DNA of 10,000 nt from Desulfomonile sp. (GTDB lineage: Bacteria > Desulfobacterota > Desulfomonilia > Desulfomonilales > Desulfomonilaceae). Made by a program: the position numbers and the translations under genes. This document shows, piece after piece, positions 1-6,496 of the stretch. The stretch is from positions 1-10,000 of the forward strand of contig JAIWNO010000069.1 in assembly GCA_020216785.1 (NCBI GenBank). Direction: 5' to 3'. Under the pieces are notes generated by a model, which was not told the DNA's origin, did no database searches, and saw only the letters and a program-made list of their open reading frames with translations. Numbering within the stretch: position 1 is the stretch's first letter; every line of letters starts with the position of its first letter.

Positions 1-780
1 AAGAATTATGTATGCGATCGGATGGAGATGCGTGATCGCGTAGAGGATTCCCGTTTGTGATTCTCCTGGAATCTGGGCGGCCGCTGCTTGGCGGGACAAA
101 GAGAGTGCATCGAGCCCGAACGCGAAGAGAAACGAAGATATGACTAATCGCAGGGGCATACGAGGATTGCGCTGCACACGGGGAAAGATGGAACAAGCGA
201 TTGAATCCCTTCGCACAACCAACCGACATCTATCGAGTTTCCGCTGAACCATCAACCGATCCGAGACGAAGCCACGGACGGGATCCCTCATGGTCTTCAT
301 CCTTCCCTGGCTCTTCAGGTATGGGATCGACGCACACTCACGGTTGCCGGGGCCATCGATCACGGCACGCGGCTGGTCATAAAGCATTTGACCCGTTTTT
401 TCTCTGTCGCAACCGACCATTACCACCCTCCTTGAGCAATGTAAATAAAAAAACAGCCCTGGTCTCCCCTATCGACTGGATTTTGTCTGCAAGAGGTCAA
501 ATGTTGCACGATCGGAGCGCGTTCCGTGACATTTCAAAAAGTTTCCTCCGGCAGGCCACGCGGGCGCTTGACAGCGAATGATATTCTCCAGGTGAGGGGG
601 GAAAGCTTCACGCGAAACGCGTCTGCGGCTTGAATTCGTTCAGTGATATGCCCGCACTGACAGGTTCAACGAGGAGCTACTGACCTTGCAAATGGACAGG
701 GGGTGTCTTGCCTGGTGAGAATCAATTAATATCAACTGTGAATAAGGACAATTTTGATATTTTACTTATCTATTTCTTGA
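1..780. other. Gene-poor stretch without a convincing coding region
   Basis: I see no gene I can support here. One plus-strand frame (201-581, TTG start) is open but reads as a Ser/Arg/Pro/His-rich string with no ribosome binding site and no recognisable motif, so I leave it out. Another plus frame is open from 205 to 435 with no ATG, GTG or TTG near its beginning. Its second half reads more like protein and could be a decayed gene. Small inverted repeats are present: 14-19 with 34-39 (6 bases each, 14-base loop) and 610-614 with 618-622 (loop of three A). Base composition changes sharply near 725, where an AT-rich stretch leads into the next gene. Confidence 0.5.
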
Positions 781-787
781 TGTTATA

Positions 788-815
788 TTGACAATAGATT
801 GACTTTATGTATCTT
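788..815 (+). promoter_or_regulatory. Possible sigma-70 promoter of the coiled-coil protein gene
   Basis: A perfect TTGACA lies at 788-793. A weak -10-like TATCTT follows at 810-815 after a 16-base spacer. It sits in a strongly AT-rich stretch (about 725-840) upstream of the gene that begins at 906. The alternative pair TTGCAT (821-826) and TATGGT (843-848), also with a 16-base spacer, cannot be excluded. Both -10 boxes are poor, so the exact start site is uncertain. Confidence 0.3.
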
Positions 816-859
816 TTTTCTTGCATTTTTAAATTCGTGTGCTATGGTCCCCCCCGAAA

Positions 860-899
860 GGAGATTTTTCAATCTCCCCATTTCATCACACCAAGGAGA
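860..899 (+). promoter_or_regulatory. Leader hairpin that may control the ribosome binding site
   Basis: Bases 860-866 (GGAGATT) are perfectly complementary to 871-877 (AATCTCC) across a four-base loop, giving a 7-bp hairpin just upstream of the start at 906. The true Shine-Dalgarno, AAGGAGA at 893-899, repeats the AAGGAGA at 858-864 in the 5' arm. The 3' arm (873-877, TCTCC) could therefore pair instead with 895-899 (GGAGA) and cover the ribosome binding site. The sequence shows the complementarity. A regulatory role is inferred. Confidence 0.4.
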
Positions 900-905
900 G
901 AAGCG

Positions 906-1364
906 ATGATCAATACCCGCTTGCTCACTCTTCTCTGTGCCGTTTTCCTTGTGGCAGCGTGTCTCAATTGCTATGCCGACGACCTGGCGGCGAAGGTCTC
1001 CGCGCTCGAGGAAAAGGCCAAGCGAATCCAGAGCCTTATAGATCAGGCAAAGGCGTCGAGCGCTGATTCCCTTAACAATCAGGTCATCGGCCTGCGCAAT
1101 TCGGTCGACCAGCTCATCAAGCAAAGAGTGATGATCGACTCTCAGATAGCCCAACTCCAGACCCAAATGGCCGATATGAAGAGCCAGGCGCAGACCAACC
1201 TGAATCGCCAGATTGGCAGCTATGCCGAGGACCTTGAGAAGATCAAATCTCAGCTTAACGGTCTGATCGAAGAAGCTAAGAAGCAGGCACAGAGCAGCGC
1301 CCAACAACCAGCGGCGGCCACCACACCGGAAAGCGTTGCGCCGAAGGCTCCGGCGGCCAAATGA
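906..1364 (+). CDS. Small exported coiled-coil protein of unknown function
   Basis: A 152-residue protein that I cannot place in a named family. The start at 906 is chosen because AAGGAG at 893-898 lies 7 bases upstream and a signal peptide then falls at the very N-terminus. The frame is open further upstream, to 807. Residues 1-24 are a hydrophobic export signal. Cleavage could follow the alanine before DDLA (signal peptidase I), or the VAAC at residues 16-19 could serve as a lipobox, giving a lipoprotein. Residues 25 to about 128 are rich in Ala, Gln, Lys, Glu, Leu and Ile with heptad-like spacing and no Pro or Trp, as expected of a long coiled coil. The last 25 residues are an Ala/Pro/Gln-rich tail. 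The product is probably periplasmic or envelope-attached and may act as a spacer or scaffold. The gene appears to be transcribed alone: a strong stem-loop follows, and the next gene has its own promoter. Confidence 0.75.
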   Translation: MINTRLLTLLCAVFLVAACLNCYADDLAAKVSALEEKAKRIQSLIDQAKASSADSLNNQVIGLRNSVDQLIKQRVMIDSQIAQLQTQMADMKSQAQTNLNRQIGSYAEDLEKIKSQLNGLIEEAKKQAQSSAQQPAAATTPESVAPKAPAAK

Positions 1365-1382
1365 TCCCAACAGGTGGACGAT

Positions 1383-1432
1383 GCCTCCCGGGTGGAGGCG
1401 GTCGGCCCTCAGGTCTACGACCGCCTTCACCT
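1383..1432 (+). terminator. Strong stem-loop after the coiled-coil gene, probable terminator
   Basis: Bases 1391-1404 pair with 1418-1431 in a 14-bp stem with a single G-T wobble; 1390/1432 would add a second wobble pair. The loop is 13 bases (1405-1417). It begins 26 bases after the stop codon at 1364. No T-run follows on either strand, so it is not a textbook intrinsic terminator. It could act in 3'-end protection or with a termination factor. A second 6-bp hairpin (1383-1388 with 1394-1399) overlaps its 5' arm, so the two cannot form together. Confidence 0.5.
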
Positions 1433-1533
1433 CGCCGGATCATCGCGTAGCGCGTCTTAGAAAACCTTTTCCACATCTGGGAAGTTTTTGTGCAGGAAAG
1501 AGAGTGGTTACGTTCGCAGTCAAACCACACTTT

Positions 1534-1602
1534 ATATTTTAGTTTGATATTTTATTTTTAGTCATTATTATTGTTGAATTTTTTAACCATATCTGATATG
1601 AT
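1534..1602 (+). promoter_or_regulatory. Sigma-70 promoter with extended -10 and AT-rich upstream element
   Basis: TTGAAT at 1574-1579 is separated by exactly 17 bases from TATGAT at 1597-1602. The -10 is preceded by TG at 1594-1595 (extended -10). Upstream, A/T tracts include two copies of ATATTTTA (1534-1541 and 1547-1554), placed where an UP element would lie. Transcription would start near 1609, about 30 bases before the peptidase start codon. This is the best promoter match in the window. Confidence 0.65.
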
Positions 1603-1638
1603 ATCCTCCGTCGGACCACTTCGCTTCCTGGAGAAGGC

Positions 1639-2589
1639 ATGCGGCCGAGGCCATTCTGGTTGATCGTGATCCTCCTCCCTTTCTGCACGTCCTGTTCCGC
1701 GATCACAGGAATCGTCAAGAAGGCTCCCTACCCTGTGCAGGCAGCACAGGCGCCGCAGCCGCCTCAGGTCGCCGCCAAGGTTGACCAACAGCAACCCGAA
1801 TCGCCTTCCCTCGACGAAGAGGGCGCTTTCCACATTGTAGGTCGAGGCGAGACACTCCAGCATATCTGCTCCGTATACGGCCTTAATCTCAAGAAAGTGG
1901 CTGCCGTCAATGATCTTCGCCCTCCTTACAAGCTCAAAATGGGTGACACAATCTTCCTGCCCGCGGAGGCGCTCGTAGATAGTCTAGACGCCACACGCTA
2001 TGCGGCGGATCGATCGAAGAGCGCTCAACATCAGAAGACTGCAGCCGCAGACGTTTCCGCGGCCGACGCAGCCGCGGCAATTCGAGGCAACAGGCATCCA
2101 GCAGTGCCCAAGCTGAAATTCCCCGTACCTCGCGGCGTTCTGACTTCTCCCTTCGGGTTTCGGTGGGGTGTGTTTCATAAGGGACTGGATATCGCTGCTC
2201 CGGTCGGACAGCCCGTACTCGCCTGCTCGGACGGTTTGGTGCTCTTCACCGGCCGCAAGGAGAATTTCGCTAAATATGGGCGAATTGTGCTGGTCGACCA
2301 CGGCAAGGGCGTGTACACGCAGTATGCCCACCTAGACCAGATCTTTGTCAAAAAGGGACAAAAAGTGAAGGGGGGTCAGAGGATTGCCACTGTTGGAAAC
2401 ACGGGCAACACCACAGGGCCGCATCTGCATCTCGAAGTTCGCGTGCGCAACCAGATGTACAATCCTCTCGCTTACTTCACTCCAACGGAACTCAAGGGTA
2501 TGCAGGTAGCCAAGCGGTTCACAAACTCGCCCATGGGGCCGGTGAAGGCGCGCTGGGAGATTCCCGATCTCGTAACCGCGCGTCGTTGA
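1639..2589 (+). CDS. LysM and M23-domain murein endopeptidase, NlpD-like
   Basis: A 316-residue envelope protein that should bind peptidoglycan and cut its peptide cross-bridges. The start at 1639 has GGAG at 1630-1633. Residues 6-15 are hydrophobic. CTSC at 16-19 could be a lipobox, though Cys at -3 is atypical, so a lipoprotein is likely but not certain. A Pro/Gln/Ala linker leads to a LysM domain (about 63-108), then an Ala-rich linker and an M23 peptidase domain (about 160-280). The zinc ligands are H180, D184 (HKGLD) and H264, and the catalytic histidines are H231 (YAHLD) and H262 (GPHLHLE). All are present, so the domain looks active, unlike E. coli NlpD, which lacks catalytic residues and only activates amidases. 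NlpD-type roles in daughter-cell separation are therefore possible, but direct hydrolysis is the better inference. The domain order is common in deltaproteobacteria. Confidence 0.9.
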   Translation: MRPRPFWLIVILLPFCTSCSAITGIVKKAPYPVQAAQAPQPPQVAAKVDQQQPESPSLDEEGAFHIVGRGETLQHICSVYGLNLKKVAAVNDLRPPYKLKMGDTIFLPAEALVDSLDATRYAADRSKSAQHQKTAAADVSAADAAAAIRGNRHPAVPKLKFPVPRGVLTSPFGFRWGVFHKGLDIAAPVGQPVLACSDGLVLFTGRKENFAKYGRIVLVDHGKGVYTQYAHLDQIFVKKGQKVKGGQRIATVGNTGNTTGPHLHLEVRVRNQMYNPLAYFTPTELKGMQVAKRFTNSPMGPVKARWEIPDLVTARR

Positions 2590-2827
2590 CAACTTCTCTC
2601 CTTTTCCCTACTGTCTTTTGGTGCTTCATTCCCGAAATACGGTGCCGCGCATTGCCTCCCATCTCTTGTAATGACGAGGGGGTCGGCTTTTATGCCGGTC
2701 CTGGACTGACACCCATGCGCTTTCAAATAGATAACTCAATGAGCCTGAAGGATGAATCCGGCCACAGTGCCGGGCGGTGCGGTCTCATCGTCCTTCGGAT
2801 TTCATCGGTTGCAGTTGGTGACCTCAA
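2590..2827 (+). other. Intergenic gap with a stem-loop after the peptidase gene
   Basis: The 238 bases between the peptidase and the next gene hold one notable stem-loop. Bases 2680-2687 pair with 2694-2701 (eight pairs, two of them G-T) around a TTTTAT loop. No T-run follows, so termination is only a possibility. A TTG-initiated frame (2586-2831) overlaps the next start codon as ATGA but lacks any coding character. Confidence 0.35.
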
Positions 2828-3226
2828 ATGACGCATATTCGTAAGAAACCTCTCATAGCCGAACGCGTGCTCCTCATAGGAGACCGGCGGATCCCTCAAT
2901 CGGTGCTGGAGGAGCTTTCGGACGACCTTCTCCAGGTATTTATGCGGGAACCCGATCCCGCGCTATGGCCGGATCAAATGGCCCACCTCGTTCAGTATCT
3001 CTCCGCTGAGGAGCGAATCGGCTACAGTGTGTCAAAGATCCTTGTAAGGCATGACGGGTTGGTGAAACCGGCGATCGACACATGGGCTTTCGCCGCGTGG
3101 CAGGATTTCGCGGCCGGAGAAAGTCTCACCGGTGAACAGTCACGGATACTCATTCAGGCAATGGTACGCCATCTGGAGCTAATGGTGCGTGAGGCGCTCG
3201 AACGGTCGTCGGGCACAGAGGATTGA
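2828..3226 (+). CDS. Uncharacterised 132-residue soluble protein
   Basis: I do not recognise this family. The protein has no signal peptide or membrane segment and should be cytoplasmic. It is acidic and probably mostly helical. Notable clusters are a Trp-bearing central part (WPDQMAHLVQYLSAEERIGYS, about residues 47-67, and TWAFAAWQDF, about 85-94) and an amphipathic C-terminal helix (about 104-126) that could mediate oligomerisation. The ATG at 2828 has only a poor purine stretch (GGTGA) upstream, and no better start is apparent. Codon use resembles the neighbouring genes. Its last 77 bases overlap a minus-strand gene tail to tail. It lies between a cell-wall peptidase and purC, which gives no clear clue to function. 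Confidence 0.65.
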   Translation: MTHIRKKPLIAERVLLIGDRRIPQSVLEELSDDLLQVFMREPDPALWPDQMAHLVQYLSAEERIGYSVSKILVRHDGLVKPAIDTWAFAAWQDFAAGESLTGEQSRILIQAMVRHLELMVREALERSSGTED

Positions 3227-3467
3227 TTGAGCCCGATGATTGAGGCTCGGATTGGTGTGCCGAGCACGGCACGGGATCAATTCCAAGCAGATCATGGTTG
3301 ATTGAGTTATAGAGCGCGATTTGCTCTTCTATTGATAACTTGCGCTTAGTATTTGTGGTCCTCCCCGAGCGGCACGCGCGGCAACGCGTATCGGAACAGC
3401 CCTGGCACATGGTGCAGTCCGGACATGGGTGTTTGCGCGGTGCGCGGATTTTCGATACCGGTTGCAT
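3150..3467 (-). CDS. Small six-cysteine protein, probable metal-binding
   Basis: A 105-residue minus-strand frame. Near the N-terminus it carries C15, C18, C21, C24, C29 and C32 in the pattern CxxCxxCxxCx4CxxC, embedded in basic residues (RAPRKH before, RSGRTTNTKRK after). Such spacing suggests zinc or iron-sulfur binding. A helical stretch, LSIEEQIALYNSINHDLLGID (about 44-64), follows. The remaining 40 residues are Pro/Ser-rich and less protein-like. The cysteine block is what makes this frame credible. Against it are the lack of a clear Shine-Dalgarno before the ATG at 3467 and the 77-base antisense overlap with the plus-strand gene ending at 3226. It is divergent from purC with 60 bases between start codons. 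I have the impression that similar Cys-rich small proteins occur in deltaproteobacteria, but I cannot name a family. Confidence 0.5.
   Translation of the reverse strand: MQPVSKIRAPRKHPCPDCTMCQGCSDTRCRACRSGRTTNTKRKLSIEEQIALYNSINHDLLGIDPVPCSAHQSEPQSSGSINPLCPTTVRAPHAPLAPDGVPLPE
3245..3272. repeat. Two overlapping, mutually exclusive stem-loops
   Basis: GCTCGG at 3245-3250 can pair with CCGAGC at 3260-3265. GTGCCG at 3257-3262 can pair with CGGCAC at 3267-3272 (four-base loop). The two share 3260-3265 and exclude each other. They lie just past the stop of the plus-strand gene and inside the 3' part of the cysteine-rich minus-strand gene. Neither is followed by a T-run on either strand. They could end transcription of the converging genes, but that is unproven. 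Confidence 0.35.
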
Positions 3468-3486
3468 GGTAATTATATGAGTGATA

Positions 3487-3498
3487 GGTTAATCAACC
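3487..3498. promoter_or_regulatory. Small dyad in the divergent region before purC
   Basis: GGTT at 3487-3490 and AACC at 3495-3498 flank AATC, forming a short symmetric site. It lies in the 60 bases separating the divergent starts at 3467 (minus) and 3528 (plus). It might be an operator, but the arms are only four bases long and no regulator is encoded nearby. Confidence 0.15.
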
Positions 3499-3527
3499 CA
3501 TGATTATTGTCAATTAAGGAAAGCGCC

Positions 3528-4427
3528 ATGACTCGACCGATTACTGTGAAAAGCACTGATTTGTCCCCGCTGGTGCTTGCCGGCCGCGGCAAAGTGCGGG
3601 ACATTTACGATCTCGGCGATAAGCTCCTGATTGTCTCGACGGACCGACTTTCTGCGTTTGACGTTGTCCTGCCGGACCCAATCCCCGACAAGGGCCGGGT
3701 ACTCAATGGTCTCAGCGTATTCTGGATGGATCGAATGGCGGGGCTGGTGCCGAATCATGTCGTTTCGGCCGACCCTGACGCCTATCCTGAGCCGTGCCGT
3801 CCCTTTGCAGAGATTCTGCAAGGGCGAAGCATGTTGGTGAAAAAGGCGAAAACTTTCCCCGTGGAATGCGTGGCGAGAGGCTACATCATAGGGAGCGGCT
3901 GGAAGGACTATCAAACCACCGGAAAGGTGTGCGGCATCCCGCTGCCTCCAGGTCTCAAGCAGGCTGATAAGCTGCCTGAGCCGTTGTTCACCCCATCCAC
4001 GAAGGGAGAGGTCGGAGTTCACGACGAGAATATTTCTTTCGCCAAGGTTGTGGATCTCGTGGGCCGAGAGACCGCGGTCTGGCTGCGAGACAAGACCATC
4101 GAGCTCTATCTCTTCGGCGCGCGGTGGGCGGAAGACCGAGGCATTATCATTGCGGACACCAAGTTCGAGTTCGGCCTGGTAGATGGTGTGCCGACCCTTA
4201 TCGACGAGGCGCTCACGCCTGATTCCTCCCGGTTCTGGCCCAAGGATCAGTATCGCCCGGGCATATCGCCCCCGTCTCTCGATAAGCAGTTCGTGCGGGA
4301 CTATCTGGAGGGCCTCGACTGGGACAAGACCCCACCTGGACCGGTTCTGCCTGAGGAGATTATCGCGCGCACTCGGGAGAAGTATTTGGAGATTTATCGC
4401 ATCCTCACGGGGCAGGACCTCCAGTGA
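3528..4427 (+). CDS. purC: Phosphoribosylaminoimidazole-succinocarboxamide synthase (SAICAR synthase)
   Basis: The cytoplasmic enzyme of de novo purine synthesis that joins CAIR and aspartate, using ATP, to make SAICAR. At 299 residues it matches the longer bacterial/yeast-type form rather than the roughly 240-residue E. coli form. Recognisable blocks are GRGKVRDIYDLG (19-30, nucleotide-binding N-terminus), STDRLSAFDVVLPDPIPDKG (37-56), ECVARGYIIGSGWKDYQ (113-129), ADTKFEFG (209-216, the family signature) and DEALTPDSSRFW (226-237). The ATG at 3528 is preferred because AAGGA at 3516-3520 lies 7 bases upstream and the protein then begins where the family does. A TTG at 3507 would add seven residues. 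It stands alone between a divergent small gene and the pyrG promoter region. No purine riboswitch or other obvious control element was seen in its short leader. Confidence 0.96.
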   Translation: MTRPITVKSTDLSPLVLAGRGKVRDIYDLGDKLLIVSTDRLSAFDVVLPDPIPDKGRVLNGLSVFWMDRMAGLVPNHVVSADPDAYPEPCRPFAEILQGRSMLVKKAKTFPVECVARGYIIGSGWKDYQTTGKVCGIPLPPGLKQADKLPEPLFTPSTKGEVGVHDENISFAKVVDLVGRETAVWLRDKTIELYLFGARWAEDRGIIIADTKFEFGLVDGVPTLIDEALTPDSSRFWPKDQYRPGISPPSLDKQFVRDYLEGLDWDKTPPGPVLPEEIIARTREKYLEIYRILTGQDLQ

Positions 4428-4574
4428 GGGCAAGGCGCAATTCCGGGTGAAGCTTCCGACATTTTTCTTGTCATTTCAAGGAATTGACTCTTTTCTGCAA
4501 ACGGTGCTTGACTTTGGAGCGGGTTGCGATAGAGATAGCCCGTCCTCGGGTCGGTCAGAGTATGTGTCGGCGGA

Positions 4575-4603
4575 TTGAGAGAGACATATTCTTATGTTAA
4601 TAT
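4575..4603 (+). promoter_or_regulatory. Probable sigma-70 promoter of pyrG
   Basis: TTGAGA at 4575-4580 and TAATAT at 4598-4603 are separated by 17 bases, with TG at 4595-4596 forming an extended -10. Transcription would start near 4610 and give a leader of about 115 bases before the pyrG start. That leader contains GGCGGC (4638-4643) and GCCGCC (4690-4695), which could pair. I see no C-run of the kind used for CTP-sensing attenuation in Gram-positive pyrG leaders. Confidence 0.45.
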
Positions 4604-4724
4604 ATTTATTTTGTAGATCGGACTGTAATCGCCAACCGGCGGCTTGAACCTTTCGAGGCCGAAGCGGACGCGCCGAAGGCCCGCGACCTGCCGCCTCCAA
4701 CCTGAAGGCATTCGGGGAGGGGCC

Positions 4725-6413
4725 ATGTACAAGAGCACAAAGTTCATATTCATCACAGGCGGTGTACTTTCCTCGCTTGGCAAAGGACTCACCGCAGCCA
4801 CCATCGGCGCGCTCATGGAAAGCAGAGGCTTGACCGTGACACTGCTCAAGATGGACCCCTATATCAACGTAGACCCAGGGACCATGAACCCTTTCCAGCA
4901 CGGAGAGGTTTTCGTCACTGACGACGGAGCCGAGACAGACCTGGATCTCGGACACTACGAGCGGTTCACCTCTGCGGTGCTCGGTCAGAAGAACAATTTC
5001 ACCACGGGACAGATTTACGACTCGGTAATTCAGAAAGAACGTCGGGGCGAATACCTGGGAGCCACTGTCCAGGTCATTCCTCACATCACCGACGAGATCA
5101 AGATGAAGATCCGTGATCTCGGGAATGGTGTGGATGTGGCCATTGTCGAAGTCGGCGGCACGGTTGGGGACATAGAGAGCCTGCCGTTCCTTGAGGCAAT
5201 CCGCCAACTCAGGGCTGATCTGGGACCGCAAAACGTGCTTTACATCCATCTCACGCTCTTGCCCTATCTGAAGGGCTCCGGCGAGGTGAAAACCAAACCG
5301 ACCCAGCACAGTGTGAAGGCCCTTCGGGAGGTCGGTATCCAGCCCGAAATCATTATCTGTCGGACCGAAAAGAAGATCACCCGCGAAGTGAAGGAAAAAA
5401 TAGCGCTATTTTGCAATGTTCGTCCTGAAGAGGTCATCGCTGCGGAGGACGTGGACTGTATTTACGAGCTGCCGCTCAAGTTCCATGCAGAGGGACTCGA
5501 TCAGAAGATAGTAGAATTGCTTAACATCTGGACCAGGGCACCTGTGCTGGACGGTTGGGAAGCCTTTATGAATCGAGTCAGGTCCCTGGAGTACGAGGTC
5601 ACCATCGGCATCGTGGGTAAATACGTCGATCTGAAGGAGTCGTACAAGAGCCTCAATGAGGCGCTCTTTGCCGGCGGCGTTCACAATAACGCACGGGTGA
5701 ACTTGAAGTTCATCGACTCCGAACTCCTCGAAAAACAGGGGCTCTGCACCGAATTCGACGATGTGGACGGCATTCTTGTCCCGGGCGGCTTCGGTTCACG
5801 CGGTATTGAGGGGAAGATTAAGGCCGTCCAGTATGCGCGAGAGAATCGCATCCCATACTTCGGTATTTGCCTCGGCATGCAAATGGCGGTCACTGAGTTC
5901 GCCCGCAACGTGTGTGGCCTCGAAGGCGCAAGCTCTACAGAGTTCAACCCTGACACGCCCCACCCGGTAATTCACCTTATGGATGAGCAGCGATCGATCA
6001 CTGATAAAGGCGGCACAATGCGATTGGGCGCTTATGAGTGCACGCTCTTACCCGAGAGCCGCTGTCTCGAGATCTACGAGACTCAGGTTATCAGCGAGCG
6101 GCACCGACATCGGTACGAGTTTAATTCCGCGTATCGGGAGGAACTCGCGGCGAAAGGCTTGAAGCCGGGCGGGTTGTCACCCGACGGGAAACTTGTGGAG
6201 TTGGTGGAGTACAGCGATCACCCATGGTTCATCGGCTGCCAGTTTCATCCTGAGTTCAAGTCGCGGCCTATGCGTCCGCACCCGCTCTTCGTGTCCTACA
6301 TCAGGGCATGTGTCGAGTACAACAGGGCCCGACGCACGAACGAGGAAGAAGTTCCGAATAACGTTCGGCGCATCCGGGTAGATGGATCGGGTTCGGAGCC
6401 TACGATGGAGTGA
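4725..6413 (+). CDS. pyrG: CTP synthase (glutamine-hydrolysing)
   Basis: The cytoplasmic enzyme that aminates UTP to CTP using ATP and glutamine-derived ammonia. It is 562 residues from the ATG at 4725, preceded by GGGGAGGGG at 4714-4722. The frame is open back to 4644, but the upstream residues are Arg-rich and absent from the family, whose proteins begin just before FITGGVLSSLGKG (residues 9-21, P-loop). The synthase half (about 1-270) holds MDPYINVDPGTMNPFQHGEVFV (43-64), EVGGTVGDIES (142-152) and YLKGSGEVKTKPTQHSV (181-197). The glutamine amidotransferase half (about 290-535) has nucleophile C382 in FGICLGMQ and partners H508 and E510 in CQFHPEF. About 25 charged residues at the C-terminus extend past the catalytic core. 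CTP made here is used, among other things, to activate Kdo, which fits its place beside the Kdo genes. Confidence 0.97.
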   Translation: MYKSTKFIFITGGVLSSLGKGLTAATIGALMESRGLTVTLLKMDPYINVDPGTMNPFQHGEVFVTDDGAETDLDLGHYERFTSAVLGQKNNFTTGQIYDSVIQKERRGEYLGATVQVIPHITDEIKMKIRDLGNGVDVAIVEVGGTVGDIESLPFLEAIRQLRADLGPQNVLYIHLTLLPYLKGSGEVKTKPTQHSVKALREVGIQPEIIICRTEKKITREVKEKIALFCNVRPEEVIAAEDVDCIYELPLKFHAEGLDQKIVELLNIWTRAPVLDGWEAFMNRVRSLEYEVTIGIVGKYVDLKESYKSLNEALFAGGVHNNARVNLKFIDSELLEKQGLCTEFDDVDGILVPGGFGSRGIEGKIKAVQYARENRIPYFGICLGMQMAVTEFARNVCGLEGASSTEFNPDTPHPVIHLMDEQRSITDKGGTMRLGAYECTLLPESRCLEIYETQVISERHRHRYEFNSAYREELAAKGLKPGGLSPDGKLVELVEYSDHPWFIGCQFHPEFKSRPMRPHPLFVSYIRACVEYNRARRTNEEEVPNNVRRIRVDGSGSEPTME

Positions 6414-6496
6414 GCGGCTGAAGCCTGGGCGCGGCGCATTTCATGGAACACGGGAACACCTCCTTTCTGAACCTTTCCGTTGATGGGGAGGGACGT

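Noticed and set aside
568..573. TTGACA as a promoter -35 box
   Set aside because: No -10-like sequence at the right distance and no gene follows closely.
201..581. 126-codon plus-strand frame with TTG start
   Set aside because: Ser/Arg/Pro/His-rich, no ribosome site, no motif. It reads as random sequence.
783..1430. 215-codon minus-strand frame opposite the coiled-coil gene
   Set aside because: The plus strand has a good ribosome site, a signal peptide and a coiled coil. The minus frame is its shadow and crosses the terminator-like hairpin.
2586..2831. 81-codon TTG-start frame overlapping the next ATG as ATGA
   Set aside because: The start overlaps the peptidase stop, the composition is not protein-like, and there is no ribosome site. 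The ATGA overlap looks fortuitous.
3510..4433. 307-codon minus-strand frame opposite purC
   Set aside because: purC matches its family along its full length. The long antisense frame is a by-product of high G+C codon use.
4644..4724. N-terminal extension of pyrG by 27 residues
   Set aside because: The added residues are Arg-rich and absent from CTP synthases. The ATG at 4725 has the ribosome site.
4476..5309. 277-codon minus-strand frame opposite the pyrG start
   Set aside because: It runs across the pyrG promoter and the conserved synthase domain. Shadow frame.
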